Positions 46,618-58,538 of a stretch of 64,000 bases of DNA are shown piece by piece. Source of the DNA: Lentinus brumalis (Eukaryota > Basidiomycota > Agaricomycetes > Polyporales > Polyporaceae). The notes beneath the pieces were generated by a model. It saw only the letters and a list, made by a program, of their open reading frames with translations. It was not told the DNA's origin and searched no databases. The first letter of the stretch is position 1, and each line of letters begins with the position of its first letter. The stretch covers positions 310,001-374,000 of the forward strand of contig MARA01000023.1 in NCBI GenBank assembly GCA_001792895.1, in the 5' to 3' direction. Position numbers and translations under genes: made by a program.

Positions 46618-47894
46618 CTAGTATGTCTTCTTCTTCTCGTCCACTGACAGACCACCTGAAGTACGAATGAGCGGGCTGAGCGACAAAAGGTCATATCACA
46701 CATACCGGGGCCCATGTTGACGAGGAGAATGAGGCCACCAACGATCGCTGCATAGGATTGCGGTCAAGTCAGTGATGTCATCAGGATCTAAAGTAAGTAT
46801 ACGGACAGAGCGTCTGGAAGAAATCGTATCTAGGCGGGTTATCAGTTTTTGGGACTAGCTCCAGGTAACATGCAGCATATACTCACTTGAGGAAGTCACG
46901 CTGAGGGTGCGCAGAGTGGATACTCCACCAGTTGTTGATGAAGACGTTGAAGATGCTGAGCGTGACGATCAGGAAGGCTGCGGACCACTTGGCCTTGAAG
47001 CCGACTGCAACCATGGTGCACGCCGCGAGGCCGACGATCGACACGAAGACACGGGCGATGCTCCACTGTCCACGGAGGATAAAGCCGACGAACAGGAAGA
47101 TGAGGAGTACACGGCCTGCAAGCAGGAAGCTGTGAAGTACGAGTACAAGGTCACGTGGCCGAATCTTAAAGCCATGTAGTGCTGGACTTACTATTTCTTG
47201 CGGTCGTTCTCAGACAGAGTCGGAAGTCCGGCAAAGAGCTTCTTGCGGGTGTACATTGCGTCGGTGAAGACCATCAGGAGACCACCGATGACCGAAAGGT
47301 TGCGCAGGAAGAAGTTGAGGTCGAAGATGAGGCCATAACCGAACGCCTGGATGACGACGACAGCGAGAAGACCGCCAACCGCGTACTCGGTGTGTTTCCT
47401 CGTAATGACGGCCCCTGACCCAATAAGCATAGTCTGCGAAGAGTTTTGACGTGTTACAGGACGGAAGCAATCGGCAACAACACGAGCAATACGCACAATG
47501 ACGTTGATGATCAGGAAGAAGTGAGAGATGCCCCAGGGGAAATGGCGATGTCTGCGTTTCGAGGACATGTAGCGGTGCATACATGGTGCCACGGTAGCAC
47601 TCACCTCTGCAGGTACCAGAGCTGGTCGCCCCATTGCGTCACGATGCGCAGCGAGTCCTCCAAGAACGTCCCGACTATCAAGAAGCGTCCGATGGCGGGG
47701 AGGTGGGGCTTGAGAGGCTGCGAGTAGATTTCGACATTATCCTCGACGGTGTGAGCGAATGCGCGGATCTTCTCCACGGGGTCGTCGGGATTGGCGGCTC
47801 TGTAGCCTGCAGATGGTCTTGAGTTGGCGAAGCCGTGCGGGTCGGGACTGTAGCCTCCAGAGGCTGGGCGGGCGATGTTGATGCGGGCAGACAT
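46618..47894 (-). CDS. SURF4/Erv29-family ER cargo receptor
   Basis: Multi-pass receptor that packages soluble secretory proteins into COPII vesicles and cycles back to the ER. The N-terminus MSARINIARPASGGYSPDPH leads to FLIVGTFLEDSLRIVTQWGD, a family signature. Later segments are FPWGISHFFLIINVI joined to TMLIGSGAVITRKHTEYAVG, then LRNLSVIGGLLMVFTDAMYT, IQLAGRVLLIFLFVGFILRG, FKAKWSAAFLIVTLSIFNVF and NNWWSIHSAHPQRDFLKYDF. The C-terminus SVDEKKKTY ends in KKTY, a dilysine KKxx retrieval signal, as in animal SURF4. Introns are short and the protein is about 300 residues. It is divergent from the MutY gene. Family assignment is firm; the particular cargo is unknown. Confidence 0.94.
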
Positions 47895-48253
47895 GGCGAG
47901 CTGAAGAGAAGAGAAGAAAGAGGTCGAGTTGAGAAAGTCGCCGCCGCGCCCACCGACTTGAGGGCGACGTGGCGTACTCCCGTGGGAAAGTGCTTGGGTA
48001 TTGCCTTCCCATCACCACATCATCTCATCATCCTCTGAAACGACCTGCGACGACGACCGGGCAGCAAAGTCTCAGCCACGAATCACCGCCTCCAGCTCGA
48101 ACTACACGACCAGGCCCAGCCATGCATTTTCTGGGCATTAAACAGCGAGTTTGGGGCGAGTGCACGTGACTGTACAACGGGCGTCTAGTGGAACGCGTCC
48201 ACGCCTCGGTCGCGGCGCGTCGCGGTTGACGTTGGACTGCCAGCTACTCGACC
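47895..48253. promoter_or_regulatory. Bidirectional promoter, SURF4 and MutY genes
   Basis: 359 bp lie between the two divergent ATG codons. The region contains CA/AT-rich blocks and no obvious TATA element. The two genes are functionally unrelated. Confidence 0.55.
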
Positions 48254-50907
48254 ATGGCTAGGACCAGGAACAGGAAACGCAGCGTCAGCGCGGAATATGG
48301 CAGCAGCGACGAGGACGCACCGTCTGGGCGCAAGCGTAGAAGAAACGACGACGACGTCGACTGGAAGCCACAAAGAAAGAGCAACGCGACGGGAAAGGGG
48401 AAGAAACGACGCGACGTCGCGGACGCGGCGGAATATATGGAGGCGGACCACCCTCCGTCCGAGCTCGCGCAAACAAATGCTCACCCAATATCACTCCACG
48501 TAATTCCCCGCCCTGAACCTCTCCGGGATGCTCTCCTCAACTGGTATGATCGAGTTCATGCCCTTCGCGGTATGCCATGGCGGAAGCCGTACAACCACGC
48601 TTGGGACGCGGAGCAGAAGGCTCAAAGGGCATATGAGGTGCGGAAACTACGCAAATTACTGCGCCGTGGTGTTGTGCTGACCCGACTTTGTAGGTATGGG
48701 TGTCAGAGATCATGTTGCAGCAGACCCAAGTTGCCACAGTCATACCGTATTACAACAAGTGGATGGAAAGGTCTGGCCTCTCACGCTGTTCACCGTACGA
48801 CCCTGGCTCACCGTTGTGCAGGTTCCCGACCATCGGAGACCTCGTGAGTTTATCTTGTAGTCAGGCTAAGCTAACACGTCAGATTGACGTTCTCTGTGCG
48901 CAGGCGGCGTCTGACATAGACACCGTAAATGGACTGTGGAAAGGCCTCGGATATTACTCTCGCGCCGCTCGTTTGCTCAGCAGTGCCAAGAAAGTTGTCG
49001 AAGACTTTGACGGTCGCCTGCCGGACAACGCACAAGACATGGAAAACAGGATACCCGGCATCGGACGCTACAGTGCAGGGGCCATATGCTCTATCGCCTA
49101 CAACGAACGCGTCCCTGTGGTGAGTATGTGAGCGCACTCGGAATTCGGAGCGGACGCCATGAACATGTTCTCTCCCGGTCTTCACCCTTGGCTTCAGACC
49201 GCCCTTCGAGCGGTTAATCCAAATCTTCTGCATCAACTTCTTGCTACCCCTCCGGAGCCGTACTCTCCGATCGCCTGTCCTCCGAGTCCGCGGCGTTTGT
49301 CGTGTGCCCACTGTCCTGTCATGATGCTGACGCACGTCATTCACAGCTCGATGGGAACGTCAACCGGCTACTGAGCCGCGTACTGGCGTTGCATGCGCCG
49401 CCGAAGTCGAAGCAGACTCTTGATGTCCTGTGGGCAGGGGCAAGCGCCTTCGTCAAGGATGCTGACCGTCCCGGTGATGTCAACCAAGCGCTGATAGAGC
49501 TTGGATCAACCGTCTGCAAGGTACGCGAGCCGTCCTGCGGCGCCTGCCCGCTGCAGCAGTGGTGCGCAGCGTACCAGCGGCAGGAGACCCAGGGAAAAGC
49601 CAAGGTCAGTCGCGCGTGCATATGTCTGTTTGCTGAGAATTCTGCTGCGCCGACTCACCGTCGTGTGTGTTGTATTTCCAGGGCACAAATTATGCGACGT
49701 CGAGCTCCGGGAATCAAATGCGAGACGTGCCGGACATTGAGGAGCCCTGCACGCTCTGTGAGCCGATACCGGTCGGGTCTGGTGTTATGGCGTACCCCAT
49801 GAAGGCGGAGAAGAAGAAGGCCAGGGAAGAACTCGACATAGTGAACGTCATTGAATGGCGCAAGGGTCCGAAAGGCGCGCGCTGGTTTCTCCTTGCACGG
49901 CGTCCGGAAGGAGGTGAGTGAACATGAATGAATGGATGTTGGATCTCCAATGCATCCCCTCCATTCAGCACGGAGGTTTGATCATCCACGAGAGAAGGGG
50001 ATTGCGTCCATGGGCATCTGCCTCTCGCCTACGTGCGCCTCTGCTGCACCTCCGTCCGACCTTGTGCGGCGTTGAGTCTCCTACAGATGATCGGCCTGTG
50101 GATTTACCTCCGCTCGTGTCGGCGTCACTGAAAGCTTCGTCCTTGCAGGTCTGCTCGCGGGGTTGCAAGAATTTCCCACCGCCCAGAACGTACCCGTGAC
50201 CACGTCGCCCTCCGCGCAGATCACGATAGCAGACACGCTGCTTTCTGTGCTTCTGGTCTCTCCGCCACCAGCACGTTCCTCCCAATCTGCCGCCCCATCG
50301 GACAGCTCAAGCCAGTCCCCTCGACGTCGACCAGCCAAGCCTTCTCCGGAGACGCGGGACGTTCCTCATGCCGATGGACTGCGAGTGGTGAAGATCGTAC
50401 CAGCCGGTGACGTCCTGCACATGTTCTCCCATATCAAAAAGACGTACCGGGTCCAATGGGTCCTGCTGGAAGGAGGTGCGGAGTCCAGCGACCAACCCCC
50501 TGCTCTCGTCGAGCACCCAGACCTGGCTTGTGTTGTCCCTGGGGCACCCAAGCCAAAGATGTTCAAAGGCAGTCATTCGCGGAGGCTGAAGGATTGCGTC
50601 ACCTCAAGCGGGATGTTCTCAAGTACGTCACGGACGAGCTCGCCACCATGCCAGAGGACGCAGTGGGTACCGCTGGACGCCGTAGAAGAGGCCAAGTACG
50701 TGTCGCTCATCCTCTGCGTCTCCAACCCCTCGATAGCGACTTCCAGATGTGCTGATGATTAATTATCTTTCTTCCTCTTCGCGACGTCTTTAATTTGTTG
50801 CTGCCGTTCACGGGAGTAGCATCGGCACGGGGATCGTGAAGATCTGGCGGCAAGTACGTGCGCTCTGGGCAGACGGCGAGAAGGGACGGGGTGGCCGGCG
50901 ACGATGA
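48254..50907 (+). CDS. MYH1: Adenine DNA glycosylase MutY/MYH
   Basis: Removes adenine mispaired with 8-oxoguanine in base-excision repair. The N-terminus is basic (RTRNRKRS; GRKRRRNDDD; GKGKKRRD), suggesting a nuclear signal. The catalytic domain has NWYDRVHALRGMPWRKPYNH, WVSEIMLQQTQVATVIPYYN, GLGYYSRAARLL, the helix-hairpin-helix RIPGIGRYSAGAICSIAYNE and, across an intron, VPVLDGNVNRLLSRV with the catalytic aspartate. The 4Fe-4S cluster ligands follow the Cx6Cx2Cx5C pattern in CKVREPSCGACPLQQWC. The C-terminal Nudix-like domain carries FSHIKKTYRVQWVLLEGG. The final join gives WVPLDAVEEANIGTGIVKIW, ending GRGGRRR with TGA at 50905-50907. Introns are numerous. The short segment 50560-50650 could be spliced differently. 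Confidence 0.94.
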
Positions 50908-53900
50908 GTGGCAGGACGAAGACGACGAATGAACGTGACACCCAAGACAAGCAATACATGGCTCCCTCTTCCTGGATGCAACAACTGGCGAGTTGCCATA
51001 CGCTAGCCGCGATGTCGTATATCCATTCTGAGTGCACATTGCAGTTCCGACAGGTCGGGGTGCGCATGAGTCGCCTGTCATGTCGCGAAAGTCTAATCTG
51101 CCGCCTGATGGATCTCCGTGCTCACGGCTGCTCACGGCAGCCGGTCCTTTGCGCGTACGCGTTGGTACGCGGGCGATAAGTGTGATGGGTTGAGGTCCGC
51201 CTGTGTCCGCCACCAGAAGCGTCCGGGAACTCTCGCGACACTATATTCTCTGCGAGGCAGGCTGCGTCCGGGGACGGGGATGCGGGGTTGGATATCCCAA
51301 TCTATCCGTTTCAGGGTCCATGGCCAGGGCGAGCCCCCGTTCCCCCTCCGATATCGTCGTACTTGTCTTGTTCCCATATGTTCTCCCGCCACTCCCGCCT
51401 GCGTCATTCGTTCATCGCGTGGAGTGCGCGTCGCTTTGAATCAACTCTTCAATTGCACCCCATTCATCGACACTTGCAACGCCGCCTTCATCCTATCCCA
51501 CTTGAAGCATGATCACCCCGTCGTGTACGTGCATCTTCTCATTGGGGTGGCTATGTATACTTGACGGTGCGGTGTATGCAAGCCTCGTGTCTATCGCGGT
51601 GTGCATAATCACACTTATGCAGTACCGCGTGCCTCTCGCCTGTTACATACTTATCGAGGCGCGCGCGCGCCACGGAGATCTGATTCCCTCTGATTCTGCA
51701 GGACCCTGAAAAGACCAACAACGTTAACCAGCGCCAAGTGCGTACGCCACCATGCTTTGGACCTCCGCCCACAGCCGGCGGTCCATATGATGGACTGCGT
51801 GCAGAGGGTCCAAGAGAGCCCGCGGGCGGAACTTCGTCGCTCTTCGTCGCCGCCGCCATGAATGCGCTCTTCCCGACACAGCATGCGTACGAGTGGCATC
51901 CTTATGTACCAAGACGGTGTCGTTGAACTTGTAGGTCGCTGTGCGCGTAAGGATGGGCGCATCATCCTGGAAGTTGGAACCATCACGGTGCATCGGCGAC
52001 CCTCGACGTCTGCTCAACAGCTCCGGATCCAGTCAGTACGCCATCACCCGGCGGCTGCACGCACGAGGCACGCTGACGTCCATGCCCACCGAGCGTCCCT
52101 TGTATTTTGCTCTTGCCGACCGAGAATTTCATGCACTGATCGTGAACTTGGCCTCCTCCAGGGGCACCGCGGCCGTGAGGTGACCCGGTCCCCAAACCCG
52201 AACTGTCCGACCTGCCGCGAAGAGGTGCCCGCCAGGATGCACATACAATTTTGACGTCGCGAAGAGGCCCCCGGAGGCGGGCGGGCAGTCGGGCGGTCGC
52301 ACAGCGGCACAAGCTCTGCACCGGCTTCGGGGGTTGCTTGCGTAAACATCGCCCTATTCAAAACTGCAAGCGTTCGGTATCCGTGGCGCCAGAGGTTTCG
52401 ACTCCGAGGACTCCAGCCTCCAGGTATACATATATATGTATGTAACTTTGAGTAACTGCAAGCTTGTAAGCTAAGCTCACACGTATACGTACTAGGCTCG
52501 CCGTCGGACGCGGACGCGGACGCCAATACATACATACATCGGAGCACAGACGCCAGACGCCAGACGCAATACAAACCGCCCTCAGCTGCCGCCAGCGAGG
52601 GACCGCAGTACGTATCCGCGTAAGGAATAGGCGTATGTACGGTACGCGCACGTCGATAGAGTAGACGATCGCGCGCGATCGAAGCGCATAGGCTACGTAT
52701 CACAGGCGTGCCAGTGCTCGCCTCCCGACTCGGACCAGGGTCCGCCCTTTCCCGCGGACGCTGAGTATGTACCCTCGATCGCCTTGCGTAACCATAACGT
52801 CCTGCTTGAGTCAACTCTTTGCGAAGTGTGCGATCGTTGGAAAACTGTGTGACGGCGGTCTGGCCACGGATCGACGTTGTGGCTGAACGAGACGCCGCCG
52901 GGACGGCCAGCTGCCTGCCAGGCTGCCAGACTCCAGTGGCGCAACGCTTCTTCCCTGGGCCAACGTTGGGTCAGAGTTGCGATAGCGTTCCTGGAGCCAA
53001 CGGTCGCGAGTTGTCATTCGCGGTCCGTTGGCGGAGTACGAGGGGGGTGCGTCTGGCTGAAACACGGTGGCGGTCTGGGGTGCATTTAATTTTTGAGTGC
53101 AGGTGCGGGTGGAGATACGGCGGTCGAACTGAACTCGGACGGGGACAGGCTGGTGACTGAACGTGGATGAATACAGGCCCGTCGAGTCTCGAGCAAGGGC
53201 GGGGTATGGTAGGTGTACATTTTTGTAAATTACAGTCGAGCGCGAGTCCGAGCACGTATTGGATGTGGGTGGCGGCGGTACTAAGGGGTATGCGTCGTGT
53301 GGGAGACCGAGAGTATATCAACGAGACAATGAGGACCAGAGGAAAAGAGCAAACAGTTGCGATGTGAAGCGTAGGACAAACACCAAGCAGATCAAGATGC
53401 GTGGACGGAGGGAGGGTCTCATGTACGGGGTTGGAGGCAAGCACGGACAAGCATGGAACGCACGCTAGATGGGAATCGAGAGGGTATGGTCCAGGTGGAA
53501 CGTTCTGTCGTTCGGGTCGTGGCAGAGGGGCGTGCAAGGGTGGGGGCGAGGGGCACTGGGGAAGCAATAAGTAAGGGGAGGGTACAGTACACAGTACACG
53601 AGGGCGTAGGCATCAGACTTGACAAGCACGGATGATTTAATTGGCGGGCAAGAACAAGTGGCCCAGACGGGCCGATGGGGTGGTTGAGGCGCGATGGCAC
53701 GCGGCAGACGCGAACGGCGCAAGGGCGATGGAGGAAGAGGGCAGTGATAGGACCAGGATAGGACGGTCTGACCGAACAGTCTTGTCTGATGGACGGACGA
53801 GCGGACGGGAGAACACAAGGCACACCGCTCGCTGCCGCATCTTGTATCGTGCATCGTGCACCGTCTGCAGGCGAAGGGGGACAAGATGCCGTGATGCGAG

Positions 53901-54103
53901 AAGAACGACAAACGCTCCACGTTGGGACGCACGAGAGGGACGAGGGGGCCTAGACCGCTGACGCCCTGCACGCTGAGATGGCACCCCGTGATCACGCCCA
54001 CGCCCGAGCGAATCTTTGGGCCTGTCCCCGGTTAGTAGTAGGGTGGGGACTGCTCGAGAAGATGACGGAAGGCGTGCCCCATTTCACGCAGCACCAGCGG
54101 TCT
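50908..54103. other. 3.2-kb stretch without a supportable gene
   Basis: Open frames of up to about 250 codons (e.g. 52044-52814 minus) have no domain, no conservation pattern I recognise and a biased composition expected from high GC. A CPTCREE string near 52214 resembles a RING end but no other zinc ligands accompany it. Simple-sequence tracts (ATACAT/TATATA near 52425; short GACGC(G/C)-type repeats near 52510 and 52555) are present. From about 53150 the minus strand is pyrimidine-rich, which could be the 3' untranslated region of the WOPR gene. Confidence 0.45.
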
Positions 54104-55626
54104 TCACCACCGCGAACCGCCACGCAGGAGCGTCGATTTCGCCCCGTCGTCCTCGAACCGCTCGTACGGGGACGCTTGCGGCGTCAGCGGACTCGCTGCC
54201 CACGAGCGTCGATGTGAGTCGTTCGCATCGGGGGTCGAGAACCGCTTGAGCGCAAGCTCGTCCAGCGGATCGCGCGGTCGGTGCTGTTGCTGCAGGCTCT
54301 GGAGGTACGAGAGCGGGACAAGCTTGGGCACAGGTTTATCCGCCTTGAGAGGCAAGGGAGCGTTGGACGGTGGGGTGAGCGGGGATGAAAATGCCCGAGG
54401 AGACGTGCCGGGTTCGGATGACGAGCAGGACGAGTGGGTGTAGGGGGAGGGATCGCGGTACCCGCTGAGCCCCGTATCGTGAAGGTTCGGTAGTGGTGCA
54501 GGAAGCTGCGCAGCCGAGTAGTTCGTATGAGAAGAGAGCGGACGAGCCGAGTAGTCAGCAGACTCGTACGAGCTTCGGGGAGTGGGATACGCGTTCTGCG
54601 CCGCAGTGTAGGGATCGGACGCCTGCCGAGGTATATGTGTAGGCTGGGGGAGCCTGTAGCCCACTTGGGATGAGACTGCCCATATGGGGGAAGGGATGGC
54701 GGCATGTTCATGCTCCAGGGTTCATGAGTCGCAGCCCCGATGTCTTCGACGGGCATGGGATCGTTGCGCTTGTTGATCTTGCTCGCTCTTGCGCTCCTGA
54801 ACATTCCGTCCGGCACTGGGACGTCTCCGACGCCGGGGATAGAGTCTATCGTGCCGAGGCTGTCGAGGGTTGTCTGGCTGAAGTAGGCGGCTAAAAAGGG
54901 GCGTCAGACTTCGCCCGTGCCGGGAGCGACATCACACTCACTCAAGTGCCATTTCCGCGTGATGCCCCGCGGCCGGTCTTCGGGAAGAGAGACGTGTACG
55001 CTGTACGTCTGTTTGATAAGGCGTTCGGCCTCGGACCTGGAGAAGGGGAGATTGCCCCGTGTATCCCGCCTTCTAGGGGAGTACCGTCAGTTCACCCAAT
55101 GACTCCCGACTAAGGCAGGAATACGTACCGCATCATGCTTGCCCAGCGAGCAGAGGGGTTATTGGGGTCTTCGTGAACTTCGTTTTCGCGTTGATGGTAG
55201 AAGAGGAATTCCTGCGCCAACACCGTCAGGCGAGCTCGCTAGCATACGGCACGTGAGACTCACGTCGCGAACACGGCTTGGTCCCCAGCCCATGCCGTCA
55301 GTCCTGGAGAACAGAAATCAATCAAAAATGTTCGCGCCACAGACTGACTATATGCGGTGCGTACCAGCGTTCCATGCCCATGCCAGTGGCCTCGGAGTTT
55401 GCACAGCGCTCCTCCCAGATGTAGACGCATCCCGAGGTGATGCTGGACATGGCATATGAGCACGCGAACAGACAGGGAGAAGAGGGAGGTAGACGCACGC
55501 CCTGCGCTCCTCGGCGTCGAGCCTGCGGGTGGTCATGGGGAGGATGTTGCGCGCGACGGCGTAGAATATTTGGAGGGCGTCGCGGGTGGAGCGTATGCGG
55601 ACGTTTGTGAGGGTGGGGTGCTGCAT
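54104..55626 (-). CDS. Gti1/Pac2-family (WOPR-domain) transcription regulator
   Basis: DNA-binding regulator related to Wor1, Ryp1, Gti1 and Pac2, fungal regulators of morphology and development. From the ATG at 55626, MQHPTLTNVRIRSTRDALQI is followed by FYAVARNILPMTTRRLDAEE, the first WOPR half. After an intron come ITSGCVYIWEERCANSEATG, RWTDGMGWGPSRVRDEFLFY (across an intron) and a short poorly defined linker. The second half reads LPFSRSEAERLIKQTYSVHV, then ITRKWHLTAYFSQTTLDSLG. A proline/serine-rich C-terminal region follows, as usual. The frame changes at 54660-54662; one extra base would make SHPKWGYRLPQPTHI continuous. The stop is at 54104. The 2.9 kb upstream are gene-free. Targets cannot be predicted. 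Confidence 0.88.
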
Positions 55627-58538
55627 GGGGGGCGGAGGGGAGGGGTGATGGGTCGAGAAGGGGCGGCTCTGGGGGCGGGGACGGACATTTATAATTTGTA
55701 GCCAAGCGCCGACTCCGGGCCCTGCTCGTGGCTCAAGAAAGGTTAAGCAGGAGCCAGGGCCCATATCAAGCAGGCGATCCCCGAATCTCAAGAAGGGCCC
55801 GATTGAGTTTGCATTACCTTTGGCGCTCGAAATTAAACGCAACTCCGCAGATCGGGTCTGAATCCCCGCCCCCCCGTTCCCACTCCGCGCCGAGGCCCGC
55901 TCCCGCCACCCTGCGACGCCCGACGCCCACCGCTCGACGCCTCACACATCCCTGTTCGCATCATCTCCGTCCGCACGCCACCCAAGTTTATCAGGCCAGG
56001 CGTCTCAGCAGCCCTTGTTCTCGTTCGCGAGCGATGATTGCCGCGCGCTGGGCCCGCTCCCTGTGAGGCATTTATCTGCCCTGGCTGATGCGGCTTGATA
56101 GCCGCTGCGCGCAATGCGCGGGAGAGGGCGCCAGCAGCGAAGGCGACAACCCGACAGAGAGCTCAGTGCGACGGCGGGGACGGCGGATGGATCCGAGTGC
56201 TCCGCCGAGACCTGGATATTGCTCCCGCGAGCGTGCAGCCCAAATCAGGGTCGTACGTACACAGCTCGCCACTCTATCTATTAGATTAGATTGACCGTGG
56301 GAGCATCCTCCCTTATTAGCCGGTCCGATCGTCAGCGCTGTGTGCTTCGCGCGCGCTCCCCGCCGTCCGCCTGCGCCCGCCTCCGCCTGAGCCTGAGCCT
56401 GCCTGAGCCTGAGCTTGTCCCAGCTCCTGCAGCTGCCACGGCTGCGAACCGACGTCGCGTCGCCTGCGCAGCGGCCAGCTCTCCTCCGCGGCCTGCCCAG
56501 TGAGAACAAGCAGCACGCAATGCGTCCGCACGACCCCAGTTTGCAATCAGAAACTCGCTACGCCACCAGTCGCACCCGGAAGCTTCTCCCAGTCCGCACT
56601 CCCAGCTCTGCGCTCATGCCTGCTCGAACGGGCCGTGTGCGAGCAAAACCCCCTCCTCCGCGCCGCACATGGCCAAGATGCACACCGGCGATCGCGGCCC
56701 ACGATTGGGGGCCACAGCGGCGAGCAGGGCATTCGCTGGGTGCGGACGGTGTGGCGGACACGGCCATGGGAAGGGGAACTCTAACTTATCATCGTCGGGG
56801 ATGCCTGTGCGAGCGAGCGGGCGGTCGGTGATCACGTAGGCCAGATCACGTACCCACGTCAGAGTGTCTGCACGCTTATTCCACGTTCGCCCCCAGGCGA
56901 TTGGGCACCGGATGCGCTCCGGCGTGGCACGCTCTCGAAACACGCTCCCCTTCTGACGCGAGCGCAAAGCATCGCGGGAGAAGACAAGCGAGTCTCCCCT
57001 GCGGCGGCGGCCCACACGAACACCTTCATCTATCTTCCGCCAGTCGACGGCTGCTGCGTATGCCCCAGATGCAGGCCGTGCATCTCGCCCTTCTCCCAGC
57101 GCGTGCACAGACAGAGCCCAGGCTCGCCAGAAGGACCCGGAAGCAGCCCTTACTCCGCCGGACCAGCGATGGCGTATCGCAGAGCTGCACTCAGTCGCAT
57201 GCGAACGAGGAACGCAGAAACGACGGAGGCTGCGGAAGAGCCGCATTGTATGAGTCGACCTATGCGAAGACGCACCTGCTCCTCCTTACGCCCGCCTGGG
57301 ACCCTCGCCCGGCATGTACCGCCGCGCGAACGCAGCGATACGCGCAAACTTCGCCGCGAAGGGCTCGTCGGCGATTCGAGGGACACGACCGCACGCCCAC
57401 CGGGCGGGAAAACCTGCTGCCTTTTGCGAGTGATCAATGCAGCGATGGGGCCGGGGTGCAGTGCGGGGGCATTATACTCGTGCACGGACGAGAAGACCGC
57501 GAGCTTCCAAGGGGCCCGCGATATTTTTCTATTTTCTCCGCTCTGCCAGTGCGAGAGCGGCGTTCACCAACCTATGAAGTCACTCCTCGCCCCCAGGCCA
57601 CACCCCTGGTCCGCCCGCACGGCGCACGGTGAGAAATGCGTTCTCACCTGCCAGCCAGTCTCGCGCCCCCGCCGGCTACGGCCCTGCGGATCGACTCCAG
57701 ATGCGCCCCGAAGCCTGTGCCCTTCGCCGAGCACACTGGGCTGCCGACGGGCCTTCAAGCTTCAGGCTTCAGTCACTGAAGAACAGCGTACTTGGCTCGA
57801 GAGGCTATCGACGGCCGAGTGCCTGAGCACCGACTTCGCGCACGCCCAGATCGGGAAGCGCGGCCACGTCGTCCGAGAAGCGCGCCAGAAAGGCTCGTGC
57901 CAGGAGGCCACTGCGAGTTCGAGGGGGCCCACGTTCATCCTCGCTGGCCGCGATGGGAATCCGTCGTGCGCATCCAACGAACGCTGCGACCAGGGGGACG
58001 GCGCAAACTTGCTCGTGCGCCGTGTCGCCGTCAGCTAATCACCCGTTTGGCAGCGGAGGTCGCGTTGGCTGGCGGCGCATCTAGAAAGGTGCTCAAGCCT
58101 CAAATGAACGGGCGAATGGGCGTCATCCCGCGCGTCCGCATTCCGATCGCAGGCTTCGGTCGGAGTTGGAAGGCTCGAAGACTGATTCGTGAAGGGACCG
58201 TGGCACGCAAGGCGTCCCCAGTCCGCCGGCGCGGGCCATGAGCTAAAATTCACGCACTGATGACGCTGATTTCAGTTCTGCGGAGACCTAGGCAGAGAAG
58301 GGGGGGCGCGGGGTTCGATTACGGATTACGGTGTGCTGATACAATAACTGCATGCCCCTTGCCAAGTTAGCGGTAGAGCGGGGCTTGAAGCGCACGATTG
58401 GGTTACAAATGCCCAGGCGTGGCCGGCGAGCAGGAAGACGGACCGACTGGGATGTGGGTCCCCATGATGATGAACGCGACTGATCGCAGAAGGCACGTCG
58501 ATAGTCATGCGCGAGCCGCCAGGCCTCCGACCACGCCC
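55627..58538. other. 2.9-kb GC-rich upstream region of the WOPR gene
   Basis: No gene is supportable between the WOPR start and the stop of the J-protein gene, both on the minus strand, so the stretch is mainly upstream of the regulator. Long open frames on both strands (e.g. 57103-58038 plus) reflect high GC; none shows a domain. Hexamer CCTGAG-type repeats lie near 56385-56413 and a CTATTAGATTAGATT tract near 56277. Long promoters are typical of developmental regulators of this family, which is an inference here. Confidence 0.45.

Noticed and set aside
52190..52253. RING finger suggested by CPTCREE
   Set aside because: Only the last two cysteines of a RING are present; the other zinc ligands are absent upstream in any frame that joins.
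52044..52814. 256-codon open frame on the minus strand
   Set aside because: No domain, cysteine- and arginine-rich shadow-like composition, and overlapping frames of similar length on the other strand.
57103..58038. 311-codon open frame on the plus strand
   Set aside because: It lies in very GC-rich DNA with equally long frames on both strands and has no recognisable motif.
58290..58345. Possible tRNA because of GGGTTCGATTACGG
   Set aside because: No matching A box, acceptor stem or cloverleaf could be drawn around it.
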